From Pseudomonas chlororaphis subsp. piscium (GTDB taxonomy: Bacteria; Pseudomonadota; Gammaproteobacteria; Pseudomonadales; Pseudomonadaceae), in assembly GCF_003850345.1 (NCBI RefSeq), contig NZ_CP027707.1, forward strand, positions 5,208,001-5,272,000: DNA of 64,000 bases, in the 5' to 3' direction. Below are positions 1-8,173 of this stretch, piece after piece; position 1 is the first letter of the stretch; each line of letters starts with the position of its first letter. The notes under the pieces were generated by a model, which saw only the letters and a program-made list of their open reading frames with translations, was not told where the DNA came from and searched no databases. The position numbers and the translations under genes are program-made.

Positions 1-308
1 TGCAGGGCCATGACCATCGCCAGCCAGGCGTAGCTCTTGCTGACGAAAATCAGCGAAAAGCTCAGCAGCGTGCAGATCGCGCCAAAACGCACAATGGCCA
101 GGCGCCGGCCGGTGTAGTCGCCGAGCCAGCCCCAGATGTTCGGCGCCACGCAGCGCATGAGCATGGGAATCGCCACCAGTTCGCCGATGCGCGCGCTGGA
201 AAACCCCAGGTGATCGAAGTACAGCGCCAGAAACGGCGCGGTCGAACCCAGCAAGGCGAAATAGAACAGATAGAAACTGGAGAGCCGCCAGTACGGGAGC
301 GCCGCCAC
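1..308 (-). CDS. MFS transporter, N-terminal part (runs off the window)
   Basis: The frame leaving the window at base 1 encodes the first two or three membrane helices of a major facilitator protein (LPYWRLSSFYLFYFALLG near the start, then GWLGDYTGRR, the classic MFS loop 2-3 motif). It follows aroC on the same strand and is probably cotranscribed. The start is uncertain: the ATG that overlaps the aroC stop (343-341) is in another frame and ends after nine codons, so I used the first in-frame GTG at 308, which has no good ribosome binding site. The substrate cannot be told from this fragment. An MFS gene in this position next to aroC is usual in Pseudomonas. Confidence 0.8.
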   Translation of the reverse strand, partial: MAALPYWRLSSFYLFYFALLGSTAPFLALYFDHLGFSSARIGELVAIPMLMRCVAPNIWGWLGDYTGRRLAIVRFGAICTLLSFSLIFVSKSYAWLAMVMAL

Positions 309-342
309 GGCCGTCAGACCGTGGCGACTGGCAGAGACGCCA

Positions 343-1434
343 TTACAACTGGCCCAGCACCGGCGTGCTGACACGCACGTCGGCGTTCTGGCCACGATGA
401 CGCAGCAGGTGATCCATCAGCACGATGGCCATCATGGCTTCGGCGATTGGCGTGGCGCGGATGCCGACGCATGGGTCGTGACGGCCCTTGGTGATGACGT
501 CCACCGGGTTGCCATCGATGTCGATCGAGCGGCCCGGGGTGGTGATGCTGGAGGTCGGCTTGAGCGCAAGGTGCGCGACGATCGGCTGGCCGGAGGAAAT
601 CCCGCCAAGGATGCCGCCGGCGTTGTTGCTGAGGAAACCTTGCGGGGTCAGTTCGTCGCGATGCTCGGTGCCACGCTGGGCGACGCTGGCGAAACCGGCG
701 CCGATTTCCACACCCTTGACCGCGTTGATGCTCATCAGCGCGTGGGCCAGCTCGGCGTCCAGGCGGTCGAAGATCGGCTCGCCCAGGCCCGGCATCACAC
801 CCTCGGCGACCACGGTGATCTTCGCCCCCACCGAGTCCTGATCGCGACGCAGCTGGTCCATATAGGCTTCCAGCTCCGGCACCTTCTCCGGGTCAGGGCT
901 GAAGAAGGCGTTGTCTTCCACCGAATCCCAGGTCTTGAACGGGATTTCGATCGGGCCCAGCTGGCTCATGTAGCCACGCACCACGATGCCCTGGCTGGCC
1001 AGGTATTTCTTGGCGATGGCCCCGGCCGCCACGCGCATGGCGGTTTCCCGCGCCGAGCTGCGACCGCCGCCGCGGTAATCGCGGATGCCGTATTTGTGGT
1101 GATAGGTGTAATCGGCGTGGGCCGGGCGGAACAGGTCCTTGATCGCCGAGTAGTCCTTGGACTTCTGGTCGGTGTTGCGGATCAACAGGCCGATGGAGCA
1201 GCCAGTGGTCTTGCCTTCGAACACGCCGGAGAGGATTTCGACTTCATCGGCTTCCTGGCGCTGGGTGGTATGGCGGCTAGTGCCGGGCTTGCGCCGGTCC
1301 AGGTCGCGCTGCAGATCGTCCAGCGACAGCTCAAGACCCGGTGGGCAGCCGTCGACAATGGCGACCAACGCCGGACCATGGCTTTCGCCCGCGGTGGTGA
1401 CAGTGAACAGCTTGCCGTAGGTATTGCCGGACAT
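343..1434 (-). CDS. aroC: Chorismate synthase
   Basis: This enzyme converts 5-enolpyruvylshikimate-3-phosphate to chorismate, the last step of the shikimate pathway, using reduced FMN in the cytoplasm. The 363-residue product has the usual length. It shows the family signatures GESHG near residue 17, [15 protein letters not shown] with [11 protein letters not shown] around residues 103-130, and a C-terminal [10 protein letters not shown] block. The ATG at 1434 gives the expected start [10 protein letters not shown]. It is transcribed away from the alpha/beta hydrolase gene, and the divergent promoters must lie in 1435-1578. Nothing looks truncated. Confidence 0.98.
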   Translation of the reverse strand: MSGNTYGKLFTVTTAGESHGPALVAIVDGCPPGLELSLDDLQRDLDRRKPGTSRHTTQRQEADEVEILSGVFEGKTTGCSIGLLIRNTDQKSKDYSAIKDLFRPAHADYTYHHKYGIRDYRGGGRSSARETAMRVAAGAIAKKYLASQGIVVRGYMSQLGPIEIPFKTWDSVEDNAFFSPDPEKVPELEAYMDQLRRDQDSVGAKITVVAEGVMPGLGEPIFDRLDAELAHALMSINAVKGVEIGAGFASVAQRGTEHRDELTPQGFLSNNAGGILGGISSGQPIVAHLALKPTSSITTPGRSIDIDGNPVDVITKGRHDPCVGIRATPIAEAMMAIVLMDHLLRHRGQNADVRVSTPVLGQL

Positions 1435-1578
1435 GCGGGACGCTCCATGAAATCAGCCGAAATAACTCAATCTGGATTACTGAGCGCGCCAGTATACGCA
1501 GGCTACCCAACTAGTTCATCCTCGAACCTTATCCGTGCCCGGAAGTCCAACCGGCACCTTCTCCATGATGGCGTGATA

Positions 1579-2529
1579 ATGCTGCGAGTTCTTCTCTTGA
1601 GCCTTACCCTGTTCACCGGCCTGGTCCAGGCGGCCGTGTTGCAACGTCCCATCAGCCTGGACACTGGCAACGGCGAGTTATACGGCTCGCTGCTGTTGCC
1701 CAAGTCCGACGCCCCGGTGCCGGTGGTGCTGATCGTCTCCGGCTCCGGCCCCACCGACCGCGATGGCAACAACCCCGACGGCGGACGCAACGACAGCCTC
1801 AAGCGCCTGGCCTGGGTGCTGGCCAAACACAACATCGCCAGCGTGCGCTACGACAAACGCGGCGTGGCCGCCAGCCTTGCCGCCACCCCGGACGAACGCA
1901 ACCTGACCCTCGACGCCTACGTCGCCGACGCCGTGGCCTGGGGCAAAAAACTCAAGAGCGACCCACGCCTGGGTCCGCTGATCATGCTCGGCCACAGCGA
2001 AGGCGCGCTGATCGCCACCCTGGCGGCGCCCCAGGTCGATGCGGCGGCGGTGATCTCTATCTCCGGCACCGCCCGCCCGGTGGACCAGGTGCTGCGCCAG
2101 CAACTGAGCTATCGCCTGCCGGCGCCGCTGATGCTGCGCAGCAACGAACTGCTCGACAGTCTCAAGGCCGGCCGCGTCGACACCGACGTGCCGCCGCCGC
2201 TGGAGGTGATCTTCCGCCCCAGCGTGCAGCCGTACCTGATCACCCTGTTCAAGCAAGACCCGGCCGCCGCCTTCGCCCGCCTGAAAATGCCGGCGCTGAT
2301 CGTCCAGGGCAGTAACGATATCCAGGTCGGCGTCGGCGACGCACAGATGCTCAAGGCCGCCAAGCCGGACGCCCAACTGGCGCTGATCGAGGGCATGAAC
2401 CACGTGCTGCGCATCGTGCCCAACGACGTCAAGCGGCAACTGGCCTCCTACAAGGACCCGCAACTGCCCCTGGCCTCGGAACTCGGCAGCCGCATCATCG
2501 GTTTTATTGACGGACTTCACGCCCGTTGA
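1579..2529 (+). CDS. Secreted alpha/beta hydrolase
   Basis: This is a 316-residue alpha/beta hydrolase with an N-terminal signal peptide (MLRVLLLSLTLFTGLVQA), so it is probably exported. The nucleophile elbow is GHSEG with Ser140, and the oxyanion region is SGSGPTDRDGNN near residues 52-63. The acid/histidine end is IEGMNHVL near residue 275. The frame stays open far upstream across the antisense of aroC, but the signal peptide fixes the real start near ATG 1579. The substrate is unknown; relatives are annotated as peptidase S33 or esterase-like. Similar genes sit beside aroC in other pseudomonads. Confidence 0.85.
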   Translation: MLRVLLLSLTLFTGLVQAAVLQRPISLDTGNGELYGSLLLPKSDAPVPVVLIVSGSGPTDRDGNNPDGGRNDSLKRLAWVLAKHNIASVRYDKRGVAASLAATPDERNLTLDAYVADAVAWGKKLKSDPRLGPLIMLGHSEGALIATLAAPQVDAAAVISISGTARPVDQVLRQQLSYRLPAPLMLRSNELLDSLKAGRVDTDVPPPLEVIFRPSVQPYLITLFKQDPAAAFARLKMPALIVQGSNDIQVGVGDAQMLKAAKPDAQLALIEGMNHVLRIVPNDVKRQLASYKDPQLPLASELGSRIIGFIDGLHAR

Positions 2530-2627
2530 CGCGTTTTCCCCTCCAGTCCTGAAAAAAACGGCCGATAAGCCTTTGCCGGCCGTTCACTTGCCGTCGGCAA
2601 GCAGCGCTTGGACAGGATCTCGCCGTT

Positions 2628-3416
2628 ATGACCGATACCCAGAACCCTCCCGAAACCGAGGTTGAAAAACCCGCTCCCGAAGCCGTGGCGTTGCCGTGGG
2701 CGGACGTCCATGCCGAGCATCACCGGATGCTTCGCCTGGCCCCGCTGCAAACCGATCGCACCACGGGCGGACGGCCCCTGCGCTTTATCGAGTTCGGTTA
2801 CGCCGAGCGCAGCAACAAGGAGCGCAGCCTGTTGCGCATGACCCTCCAGTTGCCGGGCCAACGGGTACGCAAGGAGCAGAATCATCTGGATGTCTGGGTC
2901 GACCATGCGACTCGTCGGGTGCGCTTCGAACCGGACAACCTGCAGATCGAGCCGGCGAACCGCGGTATCGGCCGCTTTCTGCTGGCGCAGGGGGCAAGCT
3001 GGGCCCAGAAGAAATGGCCACACTACCGCGTGGACGGTTTCGAACTGGCGAACAAGGATGCGCTGAACGAGGCCACGCGCCTGCGGCGCGACCACTTCCT
3101 GCGGGTCCAGGGTTTCGATGTGGTTTACGCCGATGCCCAGCATCTCAAGGGCAGCGTCAAGGATGTGCAGGTCGGCGAACTGCTGGTCAACTGGAACACC
3201 GAAAAGCTGCAATTCGTCGAGATCCTCGAAGCCGCGCAGATGCTGCAGCAGGCCGAGCAGAATCTCGAAGAACAGGAAGTCAAACTGCGCAAGCACGAAG
3301 AAAAGGTCGCCAAGTACAAGCGCGAAGACACCGGACTGCGCTTTACCATCACCTGCCTGGTGGCATTTGCGGTGTTCCAGGCCGGGTTGCTGATCTGGAT
3401 CGCGACCCACCGCTGA
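2628..3416 (+). CDS. Conserved hypothetical protein with coiled coil and C-terminal membrane anchor
   Basis: I do not recognise a named family for this 262-residue protein. The first ~25 residues are acidic and proline-rich. A globular middle part follows (about 30-195), then a charged coiled coil (about 200-235, AEQNLEEQEVKLRKHEEKVAKY), and one hydrophobic helix at the C-terminus (FTITCLVAFAVFQAGLLIWIA). This suggests a tail-anchored inner-membrane protein facing the cytoplasm. It lies between the hydrolase gene and a strong terminator and has its own start with a weak AGGAT ribosome site. Genus-level conservation is my recollection from the aroC-prmB region of P. aeruginosa. Confidence 0.75.
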   Translation: MTDTQNPPETEVEKPAPEAVALPWADVHAEHHRMLRLAPLQTDRTTGGRPLRFIEFGYAERSNKERSLLRMTLQLPGQRVRKEQNHLDVWVDHATRRVRFEPDNLQIEPANRGIGRFLLAQGASWAQKKWPHYRVDGFELANKDALNEATRLRRDHFLRVQGFDVVYADAQHLKGSVKDVQVGELLVNWNTEKLQFVEILEAAQMLQQAEQNLEEQEVKLRKHEEKVAKYKREDTGLRFTITCLVAFAVFQAGLLIWIATHR

Positions 3417-3420
3417 CAAC

Positions 3421-3449
3421 AAAAAGCCCGCCGATTGGCGGGCTTTTTT
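3421..3449 (+). terminator. Rho-independent terminator
   Basis: An 8-bp stem (AGCCCGCC/GGCGGGCT) with a GATT loop and a run of T residues lies just after the coiled-coil protein gene. A-residues on the other side mean it can also stop prmB transcripts coming from the right. Confidence 0.9.
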
Positions 3450-3468
3450 CTGGCTCTTCGCTTGCGGC

Positions 3469-4377
3469 TCAGACCCGGGAGCTGAACAGCGCCTGGTGTT
3501 GCCGACACTGCTCGGCGGTGAGCATGAACACGCCATGGCCACCGCGTTCGAAGTCCAGCCAGGCGAAGTCGACTTCCGGGTACAGGGCTTCGACGTGGAC
3601 CTGGCTGTTGCCGACCTCGACGATCAACAAGCCCTTCTCGGTCAGATGATCGGCCGCCTCGGCCAGCATGCGCCGCACCAGGTTCAGGCCATCGTCGCCA
3701 CAGGCCAGGCCCAGCTCCGGTTCATGCTGGTATTCCTCGGGCATGTCGGCGAAGTCCTCGGCATCCACATACGGCGGGTTCGACACGATCAGGTCGAAAC
3801 GCTGGCCCGGCAAACCCTCGAAACCGTCGCCCTGCACCGTGAACACCCGCTCATCGACGCCATGGCGCTCGATGTTCTGGTTCGCCACCTCGAGGGCTTC
3901 GAACGACAGGTCGGCCAGCACCACTTCCGCATGGCGGAACTCGTAGGCGCAGGCAATGCCGATACAGCCGGAACCGGTGCACAGGTCAAGAATCCGCGCA
4001 GGCTCGGCGCCCAGCCAGGGTTCGAAACGTTTTTCGATCAGCTCGCCGATCGGCGAACGCGGGATCAGCACCCGTTCGTCGACAATGAACGACAGGCCAC
4101 AGAACCAGGCCTCGCCCAGCAGGTAGGCGGTCGGCACGCGCTCTTCGATGCGGCGCTTGAGCAGACGTTGCAGGTTGACCAGTTCGTCATCTTCCAGCGC
4201 ACAGTCCAGATAGCTGTCGGCGATTTCCCACGGCAGGTGCAAGGCGCCCAGTACCAATTGGCGGGCTTCGTCCCAGGCGTTGTCGGTCCCATGGCCGAAA
4301 AACAGATCCTCCCCATGAAAGCGGCTGACAGCCCAACGGATGTGGTCGCGCAGGGTGCGCAGGCGGGAAGTGATCAC
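3469..4377 (-). CDS. prmB: Ribosomal protein L3 N5-glutamine methyltransferase
   Basis: PrmB methylates a glutamine of ribosomal protein L3 with S-adenosylmethionine. The 302-residue product has the PrmB N-terminal helical domain, the SAM-binding motif [14 protein letters not shown], and the glutamine-methylating signature NPPY at about residues 200-203. The GTG at 4377 is chosen because it is preceded by AGGAG at a good distance and matches the family start ([16 protein letters not shown]). The open frame continues further upstream but without family similarity. It could be confused with PrmC (release factor methyltransferase), but the N-terminal domain fits PrmB better. Confidence 0.93.
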   Translation of the reverse strand: MITSRLRTLRDHIRWAVSRFHGEDLFFGHGTDNAWDEARQLVLGALHLPWEIADSYLDCALEDDELVNLQRLLKRRIEERVPTAYLLGEAWFCGLSFIVDERVLIPRSPIGELIEKRFEPWLGAEPARILDLCTGSGCIGIACAYEFRHAEVVLADLSFEALEVANQNIERHGVDERVFTVQGDGFEGLPGQRFDLIVSNPPYVDAEDFADMPEEYQHEPELGLACGDDGLNLVRRMLAEAADHLTEKGLLIVEVGNSQVHVEALYPEVDFAWLDFERGGHGVFMLTAEQCRQHQALFSSRV

Positions 4378-4614
4378 GGGACAGACTCCTGAAAAAACGA
4401 CTGGCGATTCTAACAGCCAAAACGTCTGAGGACGACGCATGAAAAATCTGAGTCTGCGGGGCGTCCAGGCGCTTTTCCCCACATTCGGCCCGATTCCCCA
4501 TACCCCTTGACACGGCTGTAGGCCAGCAACCACGCACCTTACGTTAGTAGCGATTCACAGAAGCGCTCCGCCAGAGGACAATGTCGCAAAAGCCCCACTC
4601 ACAGGAGCCCCAGA

Positions 4615-5205
4615 ATGTCCGTTCCAAAGACGATGTTTCAACTCAGCGGTCGTGGTTATGCAGCGGCTAATTTGAGCCACGCGACCCTTGTGATCATCGA
4701 CGCCCAGAAAGAGTACCTCAGCGGTCCGCTGGCCCTGTCCGGCATGGACGCCGCGGTCGCCAACATCAAGCAACTGGTCGCTGCCGCCCGCTCCGCCGGC
4801 CGCCCGGTTGTGCACGTGCGCCACCTCGGCACCGTCGGCGGTCTGTTCGACCCCCAGGGCGAGCGCGGTGAATTTATCCCCGGCCTCGAACCCCAGGGCG
4901 ACGAGACCATCATCGGCAAGCTGCTGCCGAGCGCCTTCCATGGCACCGAGCTGGAAAAGCGCCTGCAGGACCTGGGTTCCCTGGACCTGATCGTCTGCGG
5001 TTTCATGAGCCACTCCAGTGTCAGCACCACTGTGCGCGCCGCGAAGAACCTGGGCTTTCGCTGCACCCTGGTGGAAGACGCCTGCGCCACCCGCGACCTG
5101 CCCTACAAGGGCGGCATCCTCAGCGCCGAGCACGTGCAGCAGACCGAAATGGCCATCATGGCGGACAACTTCGCCACCCTCGCCCTGACCAAAGATCTGA
5201 TCTGA
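4615..5205 (+). CDS. Isochorismatase-fold hydrolase lacking the usual catalytic cysteine
   Basis: This 196-residue protein has the cysteine-hydrolase (isochorismatase/nicotinamidase-like) fold. The expected catalytic Asp29 (IIDAQ) and Lys102 (GKLLPSAFHGT) are present. At the place where the family has its nucleophile (G-x-x-T/S-x-x-C-V) the sequence reads GFMSHSSVSTT, so residue 135 is Ser, encoded by AGT. The later VEDACATRD element is normal. The gene has a good AGGAG site before ATG 4615. Its reaction is unknown, and the Ser may mean a changed or lost activity. Confidence 0.85.
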   Translation: MSVPKTMFQLSGRGYAAANLSHATLVIIDAQKEYLSGPLALSGMDAAVANIKQLVAAARSAGRPVVHVRHLGTVGGLFDPQGERGEFIPGLEPQGDETIIGKLLPSAFHGTELEKRLQDLGSLDLIVCGFMSHSSVSTTVRAAKNLGFRCTLVEDACATRDLPYKGGILSAEHVQQTEMAIMADNFATLALTKDLI

Positions 5206-5335
5206 TCGACCCGCAATGAGCGGTCCACGGGCCGCTCATCCGTAAAAGCCTCTCATTTGCCGTAATTGCCTTAGCCTCAGGAACCACCCGGTCATCTTTC
5301 GGTCGAAGGGCCGATACCCATTGAGGAAGGTCGGA

Positions 5336-5656
5336 ATGAAGATATCCGATGGTTTTGACGCACGTCGTCTGCGGCCCAAAGGCCCGCGGAACTGGCGTTT
5401 GCGCCTGGGCGCGGGATTTTCCGCGTTGCTGGCGACCTTCGGTGTGCTGCTGGCGATGGCCGGGGCCGCCAGCCTGTTGGGGCGCCCTCCGGCGCTGGGC
5501 GAATTGAATGCAAGTCCGGCAGGTTCCGCGGTGATTCTAGCGGTCGGTCTGTTACTGCTGTATGTCGGTGTCTGGCTGTGGCGTCGCTGCCGGCGCCGCA
5601 TGCGCCAGCCGCAAACCCTGAACATGGCTCCACACCTGATGAAGAAACATGACTGA
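5336..5656 (+). CDS. Small two-helix membrane protein, hypothetical
   Basis: This 106-residue protein has a basic N-terminus, two hydrophobic segments (about residues 24-45, LGAGFSALLATFGVLLAMAG, and 60-80, AVILAVGLLLLYVGVWLW), then a very basic tail rich in Arg and Lys. That pattern predicts an inner-membrane hairpin with both ends in the cytoplasm. ATG 5336 is preceded by AGGAAGG; a TTG five codons upstream is possible but less likely. I do not recognise a family. It sits alone between the isochorismatase-like gene and the Smr gene on the same strand. Confidence 0.7.
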   Translation: MKISDGFDARRLRPKGPRNWRLRLGAGFSALLATFGVLLAMAGAASLLGRPPALGELNASPAGSAVILAVGLLLLYVGVWLWRRCRRRMRQPQTLNMAPHLMKKHD

Positions 5657-5731
5657 ATCGACGGCCACACGTTTTGTCCCGCCCCTCTCCCGTCGAGTTG
5701 GGTAAACTGCTCGGTCTTCGCGGAGGCTGAC

Positions 5732-6289
5732 ATGCAAGACGACGATTTTTCCCTATTCAAAAGCGCGATCCAAGGCGTCAAGCCGATCAAGCACGATCGC
5801 GCCGAAACCGGCAAACCCAAGGCTGACCGGGCGCAGATTGCCAAGCTGCGCCAGGCTGCCAGCGTGCGCACCGAAACCACTGCCGTCGACGGGCTGTCCG
5901 ATCAGTTCGTGATCGACGTCGGCCCGGAAGACGAGTTGATGTGGGCCCGCGACGGGGTCCAGGAAAGCCAGATGCGCAAGCTCAAGGTCGGCCAGATCCC
6001 TTTCGAGGGCAGCCTCGACCTGCACGGCATGAACGTGGAAAAGGCTCGGGAAACCCTCTGGGCGTTCCTCGCCGAAGCCACCAAGTTCGAGATCCGCTGC
6101 GTGCGCGTCACCCACGGCAAGGCCGTGCGCCTGGACGGCAAGCGACCGATGATCAAGAGCCACGTCAACACCTGGCTGCGCCAGCATCCCCAGGTGCTCG
6201 GCTTCACCTCGTGCCAGGCCAAGCACGGCGGCGCCGGCGCGGTCTACGTGATGCTCAAACGGACCATGATGGAAGGCCGCGACGAGTAA
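5732..6289 (+). CDS. Smr (small MutS-related) domain protein
   Basis: The C-terminal half of this 185-residue protein is an Smr domain, with the characteristic LDLHGM motif (about residues 95-100) and VTHGKA (about 129-134). Smr domains are nucleases or nucleic-acid binding modules. The stand-alone bacterial versions resemble E. coli YdaL/SmrA and SmrB, the latter cleaving mRNA at collided ribosomes. The N-terminal part is charged and probably disordered. ATG 5732 follows GGAGG. It is upstream of folE on the same strand, an arrangement common in Pseudomonas. Confidence 0.9.
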   Translation: MQDDDFSLFKSAIQGVKPIKHDRAETGKPKADRAQIAKLRQAASVRTETTAVDGLSDQFVIDVGPEDELMWARDGVQESQMRKLKVGQIPFEGSLDLHGMNVEKARETLWAFLAEATKFEIRCVRVTHGKAVRLDGKRPMIKSHVNTWLRQHPQVLGFTSCQAKHGGAGAVYVMLKRTMMEGRDE

Positions 6290-6366
6290 AGCCGCTTCGT
6301 CGCGCTTGCAGCGTCGAGTCCGCCACCGTACCCTTGCCCTTTGCGTAAAATCCCACAGGTAGTTTC

Positions 6367-6912
6367 ATGTCCCTGGAACAGAATTACACGGCGATCCTCG
6401 GCCAATTGGGCGAAGACGTCTCCCGCGAGGGCCTGCTCGACACGCCAAAACGTGCCGCCAAAGCCATGCAGTACCTCTGCCGCGGTTATGAACAAACGCT
6501 GGAAGAAGTCACCAACGGTGCCTTGTTCAGCTCCGATAACAGCGAAATGGTGCTGGTCAAGGACATCGAGCTCTACTCGCTGTGCGAGCACCACTTGCTG
6601 CCTTTCATCGGCAAGGCTCACGTCGCTTACATTCCGAGCGGCAAGGTGCTGGGCCTGTCGAAAGTCGCGCGCATCGTCGACATGTACGCGCGCCGCCTGC
6701 AGATCCAGGAAAACCTCAGCCGCCAGATCGCCGACGCGGTCCAGCAAGTGACCGGCGCCCTGGGCGTCGCGGTGGTGATCGAGGCCAAGCACATGTGCAT
6801 GATGATGCGCGGTGTGGAGAAGCAGAACTCGTCGATGATCACCTCGGTGATGCTGGGCGAATTCCGCGAAAACGCGGCGACCCGCAGCGAGTTTCTCAGC
6901 CTGATCAAGTAA
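6367..6912 (+). CDS. folE: GTP cyclohydrolase I
   Basis: This enzyme converts GTP to 7,8-dihydroneopterin triphosphate, the first step of tetrahydrofolate synthesis. The 181-residue length is normal. Zinc ligands are Cys73 and His76 in [10 protein letters not shown], plus the Cys in KHMCMMMRG near residue 144. The signature [10 protein letters not shown] and the [11 protein letters not shown] helix are intact. A strong terminator follows at once, so it ends its transcription unit. The cysteine motif makes it the classic zinc enzyme (FolE1 fold), not the zinc-independent FolE2. Confidence 0.97.
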   Translation: MSLEQNYTAILGQLGEDVSREGLLDTPKRAAKAMQYLCRGYEQTLEEVTNGALFSSDNSEMVLVKDIELYSLCEHHLLPFIGKAHVAYIPSGKVLGLSKVARIVDMYARRLQIQENLSRQIADAVQQVTGALGVAVVIEAKHMCMMMRGVEKQNSSMITSVMLGEFRENAATRSEFLSLIK

Positions 6913-6926
6913 CACGGCTGCCCGAA

Positions 6927-6955
6927 AGAACCGGCGTTCATCGCCGGTTTTTTTT
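6927..6955 (+). terminator. Rho-independent terminator after folE
   Basis: The stem AACCGGCG/CGCCGGTT with a short loop is followed by eight T residues, 15 bases after the folE stop codon. Confidence 0.92.
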
Positions 6956-7013
6956 CGCCTGGCAAAAATCAGGTAAGCTGCCGCCCCTTCTTTCATGGGC
7001 AAGAGGCAATATC

Positions 7014-7385
7014 GTGATCGTCAAAGCGCTTCGAGTCGGCCTGGGCCAGCTCATCATCTTCATCGACTTCATCACCCGCCCACGCAAGCAGCAGCGCCCC
7101 GCCGCGGCTCAAGCCCAGGTCGAACAGGCCGCCAAGGACCTGACCCTGTACCAGTTCCATGCCTGCCCCTTCTGCGTGAAAACCCGTCGCACCCTGCACC
7201 GCCTGAACGTGCCGGTGGCCCTGCGCGACGCGAAAAACAACGAGCAGGACCGCCAGGCCCTGCTGGAGCAAGGCGGCAAGATCAAGGTGCCGTGCCTGCG
7301 TATCGAAGAAAACGGCCAGACCACCTGGATGTACGAGTCCAAGGTGATCATCGATTATCTGGACAAACGCTTTGCGACAGCCTGA
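7014..7385 (+). CDS. Glutaredoxin-like protein with N-terminal extension
   Basis: This 123-residue protein has a glutaredoxin domain with the dithiol motif CPFC (Cys51, Cys54) in LYQFHACPFCVKTRR, and the GSH-binding TVP-type loop appears as IKVPCL. An N-terminal segment of about 40 residues is hydrophobic (GLGQLIIFIDFITRPRKQQ) and may associate with the membrane. The start is a GTG at 7014, seven bases after GAGG. It probably reduces disulfides or glutathione mixed disulfides. It sits between folE and a REP element and is likely monocistronic. Confidence 0.88.
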   Translation: MIVKALRVGLGQLIIFIDFITRPRKQQRPAAAQAQVEQAAKDLTLYQFHACPFCVKTRRTLHRLNVPVALRDAKNNEQDRQALLEQGGKIKVPCLRIEENGQTTWMYESKVIIDYLDKRFATA

Positions 7386-7412
7386 ATGGTTGGTGGCGTT
7401 CTGAAGGACGTC

Positions 7413-7480
7413 ATCGCGGGCAAGCCTCGCTCCTACAGGTTTGCGACCGATTTTCTGTAGGAGCGAGGCTTGCCCGCGAT
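7413..7480. repeat. REP-type inverted repeat
   Basis: Two near-perfect arms (ATCGCGGGCAAGCCTCGCTC and its complement) flank an 18-base spacer. This is the first of several members of the same family in the window, all in intergenic DNA. Confidence 0.85.
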
Positions 7481-7514
7481 AGCGCCAGAACAGCCCCCAC
7501 AAGAGCCAGACCAT

Positions 7515-7543
7515 AAAAAACCGACCCAAGGGTCGGTTTTTTT
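7515..7543. terminator. Bidirectional terminator
   Basis: The stem ACCGACC/GGTCGGT has an A-run on the left and a T-run on the right. It can end transcripts from the glutaredoxin side and from the convergent GST gene. Confidence 0.88.
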
Positions 7544-7558
7544 GTTTCCCGCAGAGGC

Positions 7559-8161
7559 TCAGTCGAGCATCCCGACATGCCGTGGATGGCTTTCCACCCG
7601 CTGCATCCAGGCCTGGATCCCCGGGTAGCGCGCCAGATCGAAGCCACCTTCATGGGCGACATGGGTGTAGGCATAGAGCGCGATATCGGCAATCGAATAC
7701 TGCTCGCCCACCAGATACGGCGTGCGCGCCAGCTGGTGCTCCATCACGTCCAACGCCTTGTAACCACGCTTTTGCAGCTTCTCGTATTCGTGAAGGCGCT
7801 CTTGCGGCATCCCCAGATAAAGCTGGATGAACCGTGCCACGGCAATGTACGGCTCATGACTGTATTGCTCGAAAAACTGCCATTGCAGCACTTGCGTGCG
7901 TAAACGCGGCTCGCTCGGCAGGAATTCGCTGCCGTCGGCGAGAAAGTTGAGAATCGCGTTCGACTCCCACAGGCAGGTGCCGTCTTCCAGCTCCAGCACC
8001 GGGATCTTGCCGTTGGGGTTCTTCGCCAGAAACGCCTCGGTCTGCGTATCCCCGTTCAAGATATCCACCGCCTGCCACTCGTAAGGCTGGCCCAGCAGAT
8101 TGAGCATCAGCTTGACCTTGTAGCAGTTGCCGGACCGGTAATCCCCATAAACCTTGTACAT
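7559..8161 (-). CDS. Glutathione S-transferase family protein
   Basis: The 200-residue protein has an N-terminal thioredoxin-like domain with YRSGNCYKVKLML at the glutathione site, the cis-proline motif GKIPVLEL, and the ES dipeptide (LWESNAIL) that binds the gamma-glutamyl part. An all-helical C-terminal domain with the SIADIALYAY N-capping box follows. This is standard cytosolic GST architecture. The substrate is unknown. It is 12 bases downstream of the aminotransferase gene on the same strand and probably shares its transcript. Confidence 0.93.
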   Translation of the reverse strand: MYKVYGDYRSGNCYKVKLMLNLLGQPYEWQAVDILNGDTQTEAFLAKNPNGKIPVLELEDGTCLWESNAILNFLADGSEFLPSEPRLRTQVLQWQFFEQYSHEPYIAVARFIQLYLGMPQERLHEYEKLQKRGYKALDVMEHQLARTPYLVGEQYSIADIALYAYTHVAHEGGFDLARYPGIQAWMQRVESHPRHVGMLD

Positions 8162-8173
8162 GGCCCTCTCCTC

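Noticed and set aside
397..1578. Very long open frame extending the alpha/beta hydrolase upstream across aroC
   Set aside because: It is antisense to a clear aroC gene and the hydrolase has its own signal peptide starting at 1579. The frame is open only because of high GC content.
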